A stretch of 7,126 nucleotides of DNA, from the NCBI GenBank assembly GCA_030643665.1, contig DAOWKS010000013.1, positions 1-7,126 on the forward strand. Reading direction: 5' to 3'. Below the pieces are notes generated by a model that was not told where the DNA came from, did not search any database, and saw nothing but the letters and a program-made list of their open reading frames with translations. Source of the DNA: a bacterium (GTDB taxonomy: Bacteria > Patescibacteriota > Minisyncoccia > Minisyncoccales > JAGMAB01). Of this stretch, positions 1 to 6,055 are shown piece after piece (position 1 is the stretch's first letter; each line of letters opens with the position of its first letter). Both the position numbers and the translations under genes were made by a program.

Positions 1-5
1 AAAAA

Positions 6-1025
6 ATGATGTCTTTATCTTTAGTAAGAAAAATTGGCATTGACCTTGGAACTTGCAACTCTTTAGTGTTTTTGCCCAATAAAGGAGTGGTTTTTGAAGC
101 GCCTTCGGTGGTAGCGGTTTCTTTAAATGAAAATAAAATTTTGGCAGTAGGCGATGAAGCTAAAGAAATGATTGGCCGAACCCCGGAAAGCATTAAAGTT
201 TACCGTCCGTTAAGAGACGGAGTAATTGCCGACTTTAGAGTAACGCAGGCAATGTTGAAATATTTTATTGATAAGGTTTCCGGCTCCTTTCGTTTTTTAA
301 AACCGGAATTAATGATTGGCGTGCCGGCCGGAATCACTTCTACTGAAAGAAGAGCGGTAATTGAAGCCGGAATGAACGCCGGAGCCAAAGCTGTTTATTT
401 GGCAAAAGAACCAATTTTAGCGGCTATTGGAGCTGAAATTCCTGTTAATTCTTGTTCAGGCAATATGGTTATTGATATTGGCGGAGGAACATCAAATGTA
501 GCAGTAATTTCTTTAGGCGGAATAGTGAGCTGCCAATCAGTGAGGGTGGCTGGAGATAAAATGGATTTAGCTATCTCAGATTATATTAAGAAAAAACATA
601 ATTTAGCCATAGGCGAGCAAACCACCGAAGAAATTAAAATAAGGATTGGCACCGCAGTTCCTGAAAAGGAAGAGAGGAAATTAGAAATTCGCGGCCGGGA
701 TTTAATTTTAGGCCTTCCGCGAACCATTACTGTTTCATCTAACGAAGTTTGTGATGCAATTTCCGATACTTTAACCGAGATTATCCAGATAATAAAATTA
801 GTTCTTAGAGACACTCCGCCGGAATTATCCGCAGATGTGATAGATAAAGGAATGGTTCTTACGGGCGGAGGAAGTTTATTAAGAAACATTTCCGAACTAA
901 TTGCTCAGACCACCGGAGTACCTTGTATTTTAGCCGAAGAGCCGCTCCATTGCGTAGCCAAAGGAACAGGCGCTCTATTAGAAAATTTAGACATATACAA
1001 AAAAACAATAATGAGCAAAAAATGA
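6..1025 (+). CDS. mreB: MreB-like actin homologue, copy 1 (divergent paralogue)
   Basis: The product is a bacterial actin of 339 residues, a full-length MreB. MreB forms membrane-associated ATP-dependent filaments that guide cell-wall synthesis. The phosphate-1 loop is at residues 12-19 (IDLGTCNS), phosphate-2 at 157-162 (DIGGGT) and the adenosine motif at 285-292 (LTGGGSLL). Glu135 and Asp157, which match E. coli MreB catalytic Glu143 and Asp165, are retained. Oddities are Cys17 where Ala is usual, KEP (134-136) instead of EEP, and TSN (162-164) instead of TTE or TTD. The N-terminus before the first strand is short (about 9 residues), with a less clear amphipathic helix than copy 2. The start could be ATG 6 or ATG 9; only five bases lie upstream, so no ribosome site can be judged. 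It ends in TGA and overlaps holB as ATGA. A second mreB lies about 4 kb downstream; this copy is the more divergent one. Confidence 0.93.
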   Translation: MMSLSLVRKIGIDLGTCNSLVFLPNKGVVFEAPSVVAVSLNENKILAVGDEAKEMIGRTPESIKVYRPLRDGVIADFRVTQAMLKYFIDKVSGSFRFLKPELMIGVPAGITSTERRAVIEAGMNAGAKAVYLAKEPILAAIGAEIPVNSCSGNMVIDIGGGTSNVAVISLGGIVSCQSVRVAGDKMDLAISDYIKKKHNLAIGEQTTEEIKIRIGTAVPEKEERKLEIRGRDLILGLPRTITVSSNEVCDAISDTLTEIIQIIKLVLRDTPPELSADVIDKGMVLTGGGSLLRNISELIAQTTGVPCILAEEPLHCVAKGTGALLENLDIYKKTIMSKK

Positions 1026-1873
1026 TTATTGGTCATCAAAAACAAAGACAGTTTTTAAAACGAAGCATAGAATTAAAACACATTGCGCATGCTTATTTAT
1101 TTTGCGGTCCGGAAAAATTAGGGAAAAAGACAATTGCCCTGGAATTTGCTGAATTGATTAATGGAAAAATTTCTCCTTCGCACCCCGACCTGATTTTAAT
1201 TGAACCGGAACCGGAGAAAAAAGAAATAAGCATTGACCAAATCAGAGAGCTTATTTGGAAATTATCTTTAAAGCCATATTCGTTTTCTTTTAAGATAGCA
1301 ATTATTGATAATGCCGATTTTTTAACGACTGACGCCCAGCATTCGCTGTTAAAAATTTTGGAAGAGCCAAAAGGTTCAACTCTTTTAATTTTAATCAGCA
1401 GGTCTTTGGAAAATTTATTTCCAACTATTTGTTCGCGATGCGAGATTTTAAAATTTTATCCGGTAAAAAAAAGCGAAATTGAAAAATATGTTCATTCTGA
1501 AGAGATTGCAGAAATTTCTTTGGGAAGACCCGGACTCGCAATAGATTTTTCTTCTAATCCGGAAAAATTAAAAGAATACAAGCAAAAAATAAAAGAACTG
1601 ATTGAAATTTCGCGTTCTGATTTGGCTTTTCGTTTTCAATACACGAAAGAACTGTCTCAAAATTCAAACATAAGAGAAATTTTATTTATCTGGTTAAAAT
1701 ATTTCAGGAATATTTTATTGGAAAAGTGTTTGACGCAAGGCGCTAAACATTCTAAATATTCTTTCTCAAAATTAAAAAAAATTCTTCAACAAATTCAAAA
1801 CACAAATTTTTTAATTTCAACCACTAATGTTAATACCAGATTAGCTTTAGAAATTTTAATGTTGGAGTTGTGA
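1022..1873 (+). CDS. holB: DNA polymerase III delta' subunit-like AAA+ clamp-loader protein
   Basis: This 283-residue protein resembles the delta' subunit of the clamp loader, which helps load the sliding clamp on DNA. A degenerate P-loop GPEKLGKK is at 29-36, with Lys where a working Walker A has Ser/Thr, as expected for the non-hydrolysing delta'. HPD is at 54-56, a Walker B-like strand KIAIIDNADF at 91-100, LLKILEEP at 109-116 and the SRC motif at 138-140. The C-terminal collar-type helical region ends with NVNTRLALEILMLEL, typical of the family. The four-cysteine zinc module normally found between the P-loop and HPD is absent. ATG 1022 is chosen because the match to delta' begins there and it overlaps the mreB stop (ATGA), implying coupled translation; the reading frame is open further upstream, but that part lies inside mreB and matches nothing. 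A DnaX-like protein is the alternative, less likely given the P-loop and short length. Confidence 0.85.
   Translation: MIIGHQKQRQFLKRSIELKHIAHAYLFCGPEKLGKKTIALEFAELINGKISPSHPDLILIEPEPEKKEISIDQIRELIWKLSLKPYSFSFKIAIIDNADFLTTDAQHSLLKILEEPKGSTLLILISRSLENLFPTICSRCEILKFYPVKKSEIEKYVHSEEIAEISLGRPGLAIDFSSNPEKLKEYKQKIKELIEISRSDLAFRFQYTKELSQNSNIREILFIWLKYFRNILLEKCLTQGAKHSKYSFSKLKKILQQIQNTNFLISTTNVNTRLALEILMLEL
1864..1867 (+). promoter_or_regulatory. Possible ribosome binding site for frr
   Basis: GGAG lies inside the last codons of holB, 14 bases before ATG 1882. The spacing is longer than ideal, but it is the only Shine-Dalgarno-like purine run seen close to a start in this window. It sits only two bases before the alternative GTG at 1870, too near to serve that start, which supports ATG 1882. 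Confidence 0.35.
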
Positions 1874-1881
1874 TATATTTT

Positions 1882-2439
1882 ATGGCCTACAAAGAAATCA
1901 TTGACAAAATTAAGCCGGAATTGGATAAGGTAATTAGTTTTTTAGAAAGAGAATTGGTTCAAATTCACATTGGCAGGGCAACACCTTCTTTAGTTGAGGA
2001 TGTGATTGTTAATTGTTTTGGCAAAAAAACCCCTTTGAAACAATTAGCCGCCATATCCGCGCCTGAACCAAAACAAATTTTAATTCAACCCTGGGATAAA
2101 TCATATATTGAAGAAATTATTTCCGCCTTGGAAAAAAGCAATCTGCGGGCAACTTCTATTGTTGAAAAAGAGGCAATTCGCCTTAACTTGCCCGGTTTAA
2201 CCGAAGAATTTCGCAAGAATTTACTTAAACTATTATCTGAAAAACAGGAAGAAAGCAAAAAAACCATTAGACGGTGGCGGGAAGAGGTTTGGTCGGAAAT
2301 TCAGCAGGGTTTTAAAAAAGGAGAGATTAGAGAAGATGATAAATTTCGCGCTAAAGATGAACTTCAGGATTTAGTGGATGAATACAATAAAAAGATTGAA
2401 GAAATAGGAAACAGGAAAAAGAAAGAAATAGAAAGTTAA
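1882..2439 (+). CDS. frr: Ribosome recycling factor
   Basis: Ribosome recycling factor splits post-termination ribosomes together with EF-G in the cytoplasm. The 185-residue length equals that of E. coli RRF. The order of motifs fits: helix 1 with GRATPSLVED (31-40), the domain II beta segment with TPLKQLAAISAPEP (50-63), and LPGLTEEFRK (103-112) opening the long helices of domain I. Arg111, Arg130 and Arg133 align with E. coli Arg110, Arg129 and Arg132. The C-terminal helix is highly charged. ATG 1882 is chosen over an in-frame GTG at 1870, which overlaps the holB stop and would add MIYF, because the family starts here. The stop codon TAA (2437-2439) lies inside a 42-bp direct repeat that recurs at the rseP start. 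The usual neighbours pyrH and tsf are not seen in the window. Confidence 0.96.
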   Translation: MAYKEIIDKIKPELDKVISFLERELVQIHIGRATPSLVEDVIVNCFGKKTPLKQLAAISAPEPKQILIQPWDKSYIEEIISALEKSNLRATSIVEKEAIRLNLPGLTEEFRKNLLKLLSEKQEESKKTIRRWREEVWSEIQQGFKKGEIREDDKFRAKDELQDLVDEYNKKIEEIGNRKKKEIES

Positions 2440-2477
2440 TTTATGTTTTTTGCAATTTTAATTGTTATTATCAGTTT
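2436..2477 (+). repeat. 42-bp direct repeat, copy 1 (frr stop to rseP-like start)
   Basis: This stretch is identical base for base to 2691-2732, at an offset of 255 bases. It contains the frr stop TAA and an ATG followed by eleven codons identical to the start of rseP (MFFAILIVIIS plus most of the next Phe codon). Identity breaks at 2478 against 2733. It is the left boundary of the inserted segment. Confidence 0.97.
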
Positions 2478-2550
2478 CATTACGCTGTTTATTATTAGAT
2501 ATTTCAAGGTCTTCAGTCGGCTCATCTCAGGGGACACGCAGTCAGCTTAG
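2443..2550 (+). pseudogene. 35-codon ORF duplicating the RseP membrane leader (truncated rseP start or upstream ORF)
   Basis: The ORF opens three bases after the frr stop with the same first twelve residues as RseP (MFFAILIVIISF) and stops at TAG 2548-2550. After the identical DNA ends, the next residues (ITLFII) remain similar in character to the RseP segment (VALLIL), but the HEFGH zinc motif that should follow is missing; RYFKVF is found instead. It encodes at most one hydrophobic helix. It may be a dead fragment left by an insertion, or a translated upstream ORF whose stop lies inside the structured region 2508-2676. No ribosome binding site is visible. Whether it is translated cannot be told from sequence. 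Confidence 0.55.
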
Positions 2551-2676
2551 AGGTAGGATTGAATTATGTTTCAGCTGCTGCTGTTTCTCGCCAAGCCATA
2601 ATACCTTAAAAGAAAACACAAGCGTATTTTGGGGCTTGGCTGCGAAGCGTCCCCTTCAACGAGCTGCCTTCAGACC
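2508..2676. other. Long imperfect inverted repeat: MITE-like element or structured RNA
   Basis: The arms 2508-2535 and 2649-2676 can pair over 28 positions. GGTCT pairs with AGACC at the outer end, GGGGAC pairs with GTCCCC at the inner end, and the block around CGGCTC / GAGCTG pairs between them with a few mismatches. Inside, CGCAG (2537-2541) can pair with CTGCG (2640-2644), extending the helix after a small asymmetric loop. The interior looks less AT-rich than its neighbours and has no coding potential I trust. No U-run follows, so this is not a typical terminator. I do not recognise it as tmRNA, SRP RNA, RNase P RNA or a known riboswitch. It could be a non-autonomous transposable element with terminal inverted repeats, or a folded leader RNA. 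Inverted-repeat DNA does not fix the strand. Confidence 0.6.
2590..2640 (+). other. Inner hairpin nested in the inserted segment
   Basis: GCCAAGCC (2590-2597) is perfectly complementary to GGCTTGGC (2633-2640). Beyond a small internal loop, AATAC (2600-2604) pairs with GTATT (2624-2628), and CTT (2605-2607) pairs with AAG (2620-2622), leaving an A-rich 12-base loop (2608-2619). This gives 16 base pairs in three blocks. The right arm overlaps bases 2636-2640 that could otherwise extend the outer helix by pairing with 2541-2545, so the two folds compete. Confidence 0.6.
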
Positions 2677-2698
2677 ATTTAATTTACCATTTAATTTA
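2675..2698 (+). repeat. 12-bp tandem repeat abutting the rseP start
   Basis: The unit CCATTTAATTTA occurs twice in direct tandem, at 2675-2686 and 2687-2698. The first unit begins in the last two bases of the inverted repeat and the last base of the second unit is the A of the rseP ATG. The second unit also overlaps the second 42-bp direct repeat. It may be a slippage product or a trace of the insertion event. Confidence 0.9.
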
Positions 2699-2732
2699 TG
2701 TTTTTTGCAATTTTAATTGTTATTATCAGTTT
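2691..2732 (+). repeat. 42-bp direct repeat, copy 2 (start of rseP)
   Basis: This is the exact counterpart of 2436-2477. It carries a copy of the frr stop TAA (2692-2694), which is in frame with and two codons upstream of the rseP ATG, followed by the first rseP codons. Collapsing the two copies would leave frr and rseP three bases apart, the tight spacing seen at other junctions in this window. Confidence 0.97.
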
Positions 2733-3750
2733 TGTGGCGCTGCTAATCTTGCACGAGTTTGGCCATTTTATTATTGCTAAAAAATTCGGGGTGGATGTGG
2801 AAGAATTTGGCGTTGGTTATCCGCCCCGGCTCTTTGGGAAAAAATTCAAAGGGACATTGTATTCCTTAAATCTTATACCGTTCGGAGCTTTTGTTAAAAT
2901 TAAAGGAGAACAAGGCGGAATAGAAGACGCGCGCAGTTTCAACGGAAAACCGATATGGCAAAGATGCCTGATTATTATAGGAGGAGTGGCGTCTTTTTGG
3001 CTTGTTGCTATGATTTTATTAAGTATTGTTTTTGCGATGGGCGTGTCTCAAGCAATTCCAGATGACGAGGAAGCAATAGACGCAAAAGTTCAAATTGTTG
3101 GCATTACTGCTAATTCACCGGCTGAACAAGCCGGGCTCAAAGTCGGCGATACGATAAAAGAATTTACAAAAGTAAAAGAAGTTCAGGAGTTTACAGAAAA
3201 ATATAAAGGACAAGAAGTGGTTTTAACAATTGAAAGGCAAGGAGAAGTTTTGGATGTTTCGCTGACGCCAAGAATATCTCCTCCAGAAGGACAAGGGGCT
3301 ATGGGTATTGCTTTAGTAAGAACAGTTGAGAAATCTTATCCCTGGTATTTAGCTCCGATTAAAGGAATTGAGGCCTGTGTTTCTTTAACCGGCTCAATTA
3401 TCACCGGTTTATTTCAAGTTTTTGCTGGCTTAGTTACCGGGAACGGATTGCCGCCGGGCAGCCAATTAATGGGTCCAATAGGAATTGGTTCTATGATGAC
3501 CCAAGCCGTCCAAATAGGAACTGCTTATTATCTGCAGTTTATCGCTTTAATTTCTATTTATCTGGCTATTTTTAATATCCTGCCTATTCCGGCTTTGGAT
3601 GGCGGAAAATTGATTTTCTTGGGAATTGAAGCTATCAGGAGAAAGCCGGTTAGCCAGAAAATTGAACAAAATATAACCGGTTTTTTCTTTCTTTTATTAA
3701 TTTTTTTACTTGTTTTCATTACTTTTAAGGACATCCAAAGATTATTTTAA
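2698..3750 (+). CDS. rseP: Site-2 protease family membrane zinc metalloprotease (RseP/RasP)
   Basis: This is an intramembrane metalloprotease that cleaves transmembrane segments of substrates such as anti-sigma factors and signal-peptide remnants. The first membrane helix carries HEFGH (19-23; His19 and His23 zinc ligands, Glu20 catalytic). The third metal ligand is in NILPIPALDGG (293-303, Asp301). One PDZ domain covers roughly 125-195, with VGITANSPAEQAGLKVGDTI at 134-153. Further hydrophobic segments are near 90-115, 225-245, 275-300 and 328-343. At 350 residues it is shorter than the two-PDZ E. coli protein (about 450). The GPxAN-like loop reads GGVASF (95-100), with Ser for the usual Asn. 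An in-frame TAA six bases upstream makes ATG 2698 the first possible start. No Shine-Dalgarno is visible. The inserted segment just upstream separates it from frr; proS follows after two bases. Substrate is unknown. Confidence 0.95.
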   Translation: MFFAILIVIISFVALLILHEFGHFIIAKKFGVDVEEFGVGYPPRLFGKKFKGTLYSLNLIPFGAFVKIKGEQGGIEDARSFNGKPIWQRCLIIIGGVASFWLVAMILLSIVFAMGVSQAIPDDEEAIDAKVQIVGITANSPAEQAGLKVGDTIKEFTKVKEVQEFTEKYKGQEVVLTIERQGEVLDVSLTPRISPPEGQGAMGIALVRTVEKSYPWYLAPIKGIEACVSLTGSIITGLFQVFAGLVTGNGLPPGSQLMGPIGIGSMMTQAVQIGTAYYLQFIALISIYLAIFNILPIPALDGGKLIFLGIEAIRRKPVSQKIEQNITGFFFLLLIFLLVFITFKDIQRLF

Positions 3751-3752
3751 CA

Positions 3753-5000
3753 ATGAAACAGTCGCAACTTTTTACAAAAACATTAAGGCAAGCGCCGAAA
3801 GACGAAAAATGTCTTAGCGTCCGGCTTTTACTTAGGGCTGGTTTTGTCGCCAAATTAAGCGCCGGTGTGTATGTTCTTTTGCCGTTGGGTTTACGCGCGC
3901 TTCAAAACATTCAGAAGATAATCTCTCAAGAAATAGAAAATATAGGGGGACAACGGCTTTTAATGTCGGTTTTAATTCCTAAAAAAAATTGGCAGCAAAC
4001 CGGTCGCTGGAAAACATTTGAAGAACTTTATAAAGTTAAAGGAAAAAATAATCAAGAATATGGTTTAGGTTCTACTCATGAGGAAGTGGTGGTGCCTTTG
4101 GTCCAAAAATATGTTTTTTCTTACAAGGATTTGCCTTGTTATGTTTATCAAATTCAAACAAAATTCAGAGATGAAATAAGGGTAAAATCAGGAATTTTAA
4201 GGACTCGTGAATTTGATATGAAAGACCTGTATTCTTTTCATACAAATGAAAAAGATTTAGACAGGTATTACGAAAAAGTAAAAAAGACATATTTTAAAAT
4301 TTTGAAAAGAGTGGGCTTAAAAGCTCAAACTTATTTATGTTTGGCGTCAGGCGGCAGTTTTTCTAAATTTTCCCACGAATTTCAAACTATAACTTCAGCC
4401 GGTGAAGATTTAATTCATATTTGCCAGAATTGCGGCTTGGCTATAAATCAAGAAATCAAACAGGGCTATCCAAAATGTCCTCAATGCGGAAAAAAAGAAT
4501 TTAAAAAAGAAAAAGCCATTGAAGTAGGTAATATTTTTAAAATAAAAACAAAATATACTGAACCGTTTGATTTTCAATTTGTTGATAAGGACGGCGCGAG
4601 AAAATTAGTAATAATGGGCTGTTATGGAATAGGACCTTCTCGTTTAATGGGAACAATTGTTGAAGTTCATAATGATAAAAAAGGCATAATTTGGCCTAAA
4701 GAAGCAGCGCCATTTGATGTTCATTTGATTCAAGTTGAGAATAGTCAAAAAGTAAAAAAAGAAGCAGAAAAGATATATCAAAATTTACAAAAGCAAGGCA
4801 TTGAAGTATTATACGACGATAGAGATAAGACAGCCGGAGAAAAATTTACTGACGCTGATTTAATTGGAATACCAGTAAGAATTGTGGTAAGCGAGCGGAC
4901 TTTGAAGACTAATTCTGTAGAAATTAAAGAAAGAAATAAGCAAGAAACTAAATTAGTGAGAATAAGTCACTTATCACAATTCTTAAAATCCTATGTTTAA
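3753..5000 (+). CDS. proS: Prolyl-tRNA synthetase, short form without the editing insertion
   Basis: A class II aminoacyl-tRNA synthetase that charges tRNA-Pro in the cytoplasm. Motif 1 is at about 30-55, the STHEE loop at 107-111, motif 2 at about 132-162 with FRDE and RTREFDMKD, and motif 3 at 288-304 (MGCYGIGPSRLMG). The anticodon-binding domain covers about 320-415, with DDRDKTAGEKFTDADLIGIP at 355-374. At 415 residues it is far shorter than the usual bacterial type (about 570), because the roughly 180-residue editing (INS) domain between motifs 2 and 3 is missing. In its place is a short stretch with two Cys pairs, CQNC (224-227) and CPQC (242-245), possibly a small zinc ribbon. Without INS it should lack cis-editing of Ala-tRNA-Pro; no trans-editing protein is in the window. 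It starts two bases after rseP and overlaps mreB copy 2 by eight bases. Confidence 0.96.
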   Translation: MKQSQLFTKTLRQAPKDEKCLSVRLLLRAGFVAKLSAGVYVLLPLGLRALQNIQKIISQEIENIGGQRLLMSVLIPKKNWQQTGRWKTFEELYKVKGKNNQEYGLGSTHEEVVVPLVQKYVFSYKDLPCYVYQIQTKFRDEIRVKSGILRTREFDMKDLYSFHTNEKDLDRYYEKVKKTYFKILKRVGLKAQTYLCLASGGSFSKFSHEFQTITSAGEDLIHICQNCGLAINQEIKQGYPKCPQCGKKEFKKEKAIEVGNIFKIKTKYTEPFDFQFVDKDGARKLVIMGCYGIGPSRLMGTIVEVHNDKKGIIWPKEAAPFDVHLIQVENSQKVKKEAEKIYQNLQKQGIEVLYDDRDKTAGEKFTDADLIGIPVRIVVSERTLKTNSVEIKERNKQETKLVRISHLSQFLKSYV

Positions 5001-6045
5001 TAAAATTTTATCATATATTTCAGAAGATATTGCCATTGACTTGGGCACGGCTACTTCTCTGGTTTATGTCAGGGGACGGGGGATTGTTATTACCGAACCG
5101 TCAGTAGTAGCGGTCAATCAAAAGACCGGTCAGGTTTTAGCAATAGGCGAGGAAGCAAAAAAAATGGTTGGCAGGACGCCGGCTCATATTGTGGCTACCC
5201 GGCCTTTGGTTTCAGGGGTTATTTCTGATTTTGAAGTTACTGAACAAATGCTTAGATACTTTATTGAAAAAGCGCACAAGCGTAAATTTTTATTAAGTCC
5301 AAGGCCGCGGGTAATTGTTGGTATTCCTTGCGGGGTTACTGAAGTGGAAAAAAAAGCGGTTTGCGACGCGACTAAAAATGCCGGCGCCAGAGAAGTTTTT
5401 TTAATTGAAGAACCAATGGCTGCGGCTATTGGCGCCAGATTACCGGTTCAGGAACCCGGAGGAAATTTTATTGTTGACATCGGCGGCGGAACAACCGAAG
5501 TGGCAGTAATTTCTTTAGGCGGAATTGTTATATCCAAGAGTTTAAGAATAGCCGGAGACAAGCTTAATCAAGATATTATTCAATTTGCCCAGGAAGAATA
5601 TAAATTACTAATTGGTGAGCGAACAGCAGAGGCGATTAAAATCGGCATTGGTTCGGCTTATCCTTTGAAAGAAAAAAAAGAATTGCCTATGCGAGGAAGA
5701 AATTTAGTTACCGGTCTTCCGGAAGAAATTTTGGTTTCTGATGAAGATATAAGAAAAGCGCTGGAAAAATCAGTGAGGCAGATTGTTGCTGAAATAAAAA
5801 CTGCGGTAGAAGAAACACCGCCGGAATTATTGGCTGATGTAATGGCTTCTGGAATTCAAATGGCCGGAGGCGGCGCGCTTTTGCGCGGTTTGGATACTTT
5901 AATCCAGAAAGAAACAAAAATTCCAACTAAAATTATTGAAGACCCTATGACAGCCGTAGTCAGAGGCGGTGGAATGGTTTTAGAAAACCTTGACCAATTA
6001 CAAGAAGTATTAGTGGAAACAGAGTATCTTGAACCGCCAAAATAA
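4993..6045 (+). CDS. mreB: MreB actin homologue, copy 2 (canonical)
   Basis: A 350-residue MreB, the ATP-dependent filament protein of the rod-shape machinery. The N-terminus MFNKILSYISEDIAIDLGT resembles the short membrane-binding amphipathic start of E. coli MreB. Phosphate-1 is at 14-22 (IDLGTATSL), FLIEEPMAAAIGA at 136-148 with catalytic-type Glu140, phosphate-2 at 162-169 (DIGGGTTE), and the adenosine motif at 291-294 (AGGG). It is about half identical by eye to the first mreB product and closer to the family consensus at the diagnostic sites, so it is the better candidate for the main shape protein. The C-terminal tail (335-350) is acidic. ATG 4993 lies inside the last codons of proS (eight-base overlap), with no Shine-Dalgarno, suggesting coupled translation. 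No mreC, mreD or rodA is seen in the window. Confidence 0.96.
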   Translation: MFNKILSYISEDIAIDLGTATSLVYVRGRGIVITEPSVVAVNQKTGQVLAIGEEAKKMVGRTPAHIVATRPLVSGVISDFEVTEQMLRYFIEKAHKRKFLLSPRPRVIVGIPCGVTEVEKKAVCDATKNAGAREVFLIEEPMAAAIGARLPVQEPGGNFIVDIGGGTTEVAVISLGGIVISKSLRIAGDKLNQDIIQFAQEEYKLLIGERTAEAIKIGIGSAYPLKEKKELPMRGRNLVTGLPEEILVSDEDIRKALEKSVRQIVAEIKTAVEETPPELLADVMASGIQMAGGGALLRGLDTLIQKETKIPTKIIEDPMTAVVRGGGMVLENLDQLQEVLVETEYLEPPK

Positions 6046-6055
6046 GAACCACTCG

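Noticed and set aside
581..889. 102-codon - strand open frame inside mreB copy 1
   Set aside because: It is antisense to a well-conserved MreB region; no motif or start signal supports it.
923..1021. N-terminal extension of holB by 33 codons
   Set aside because: This stretch lies wholly inside mreB copy 1, matches nothing in the delta' family, and the ATG at 1022 gives the family-standard start.
2508..2676. Known RNA classes (tmRNA, SRP RNA, RNase P RNA)
   Set aside because: No tRNA-like ends or tag ORF for tmRNA, no conserved GGAAGCA-type SRP loop and no RNase P core motifs were found. 6S RNA cannot be excluded by eye, but no conserved bubble was recognised.
2649..2697. Rho-independent terminator after frr
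   Set aside because: The right arm of the inverted repeat is followed by mixed A/T sequence rather than a T-run, and the stem is far too long and interrupted for a typical terminator.
2462..2716. 84-codon open frame through the frr-rseP insertion
   Set aside because: It starts at a TTG inside the direct repeat, overlaps the rseP start in another frame, and its product (rich in Ser, Cys, Leu and Arg) has no recognisable domain. The palindromic, repeat-rich DNA explains the open frame better.
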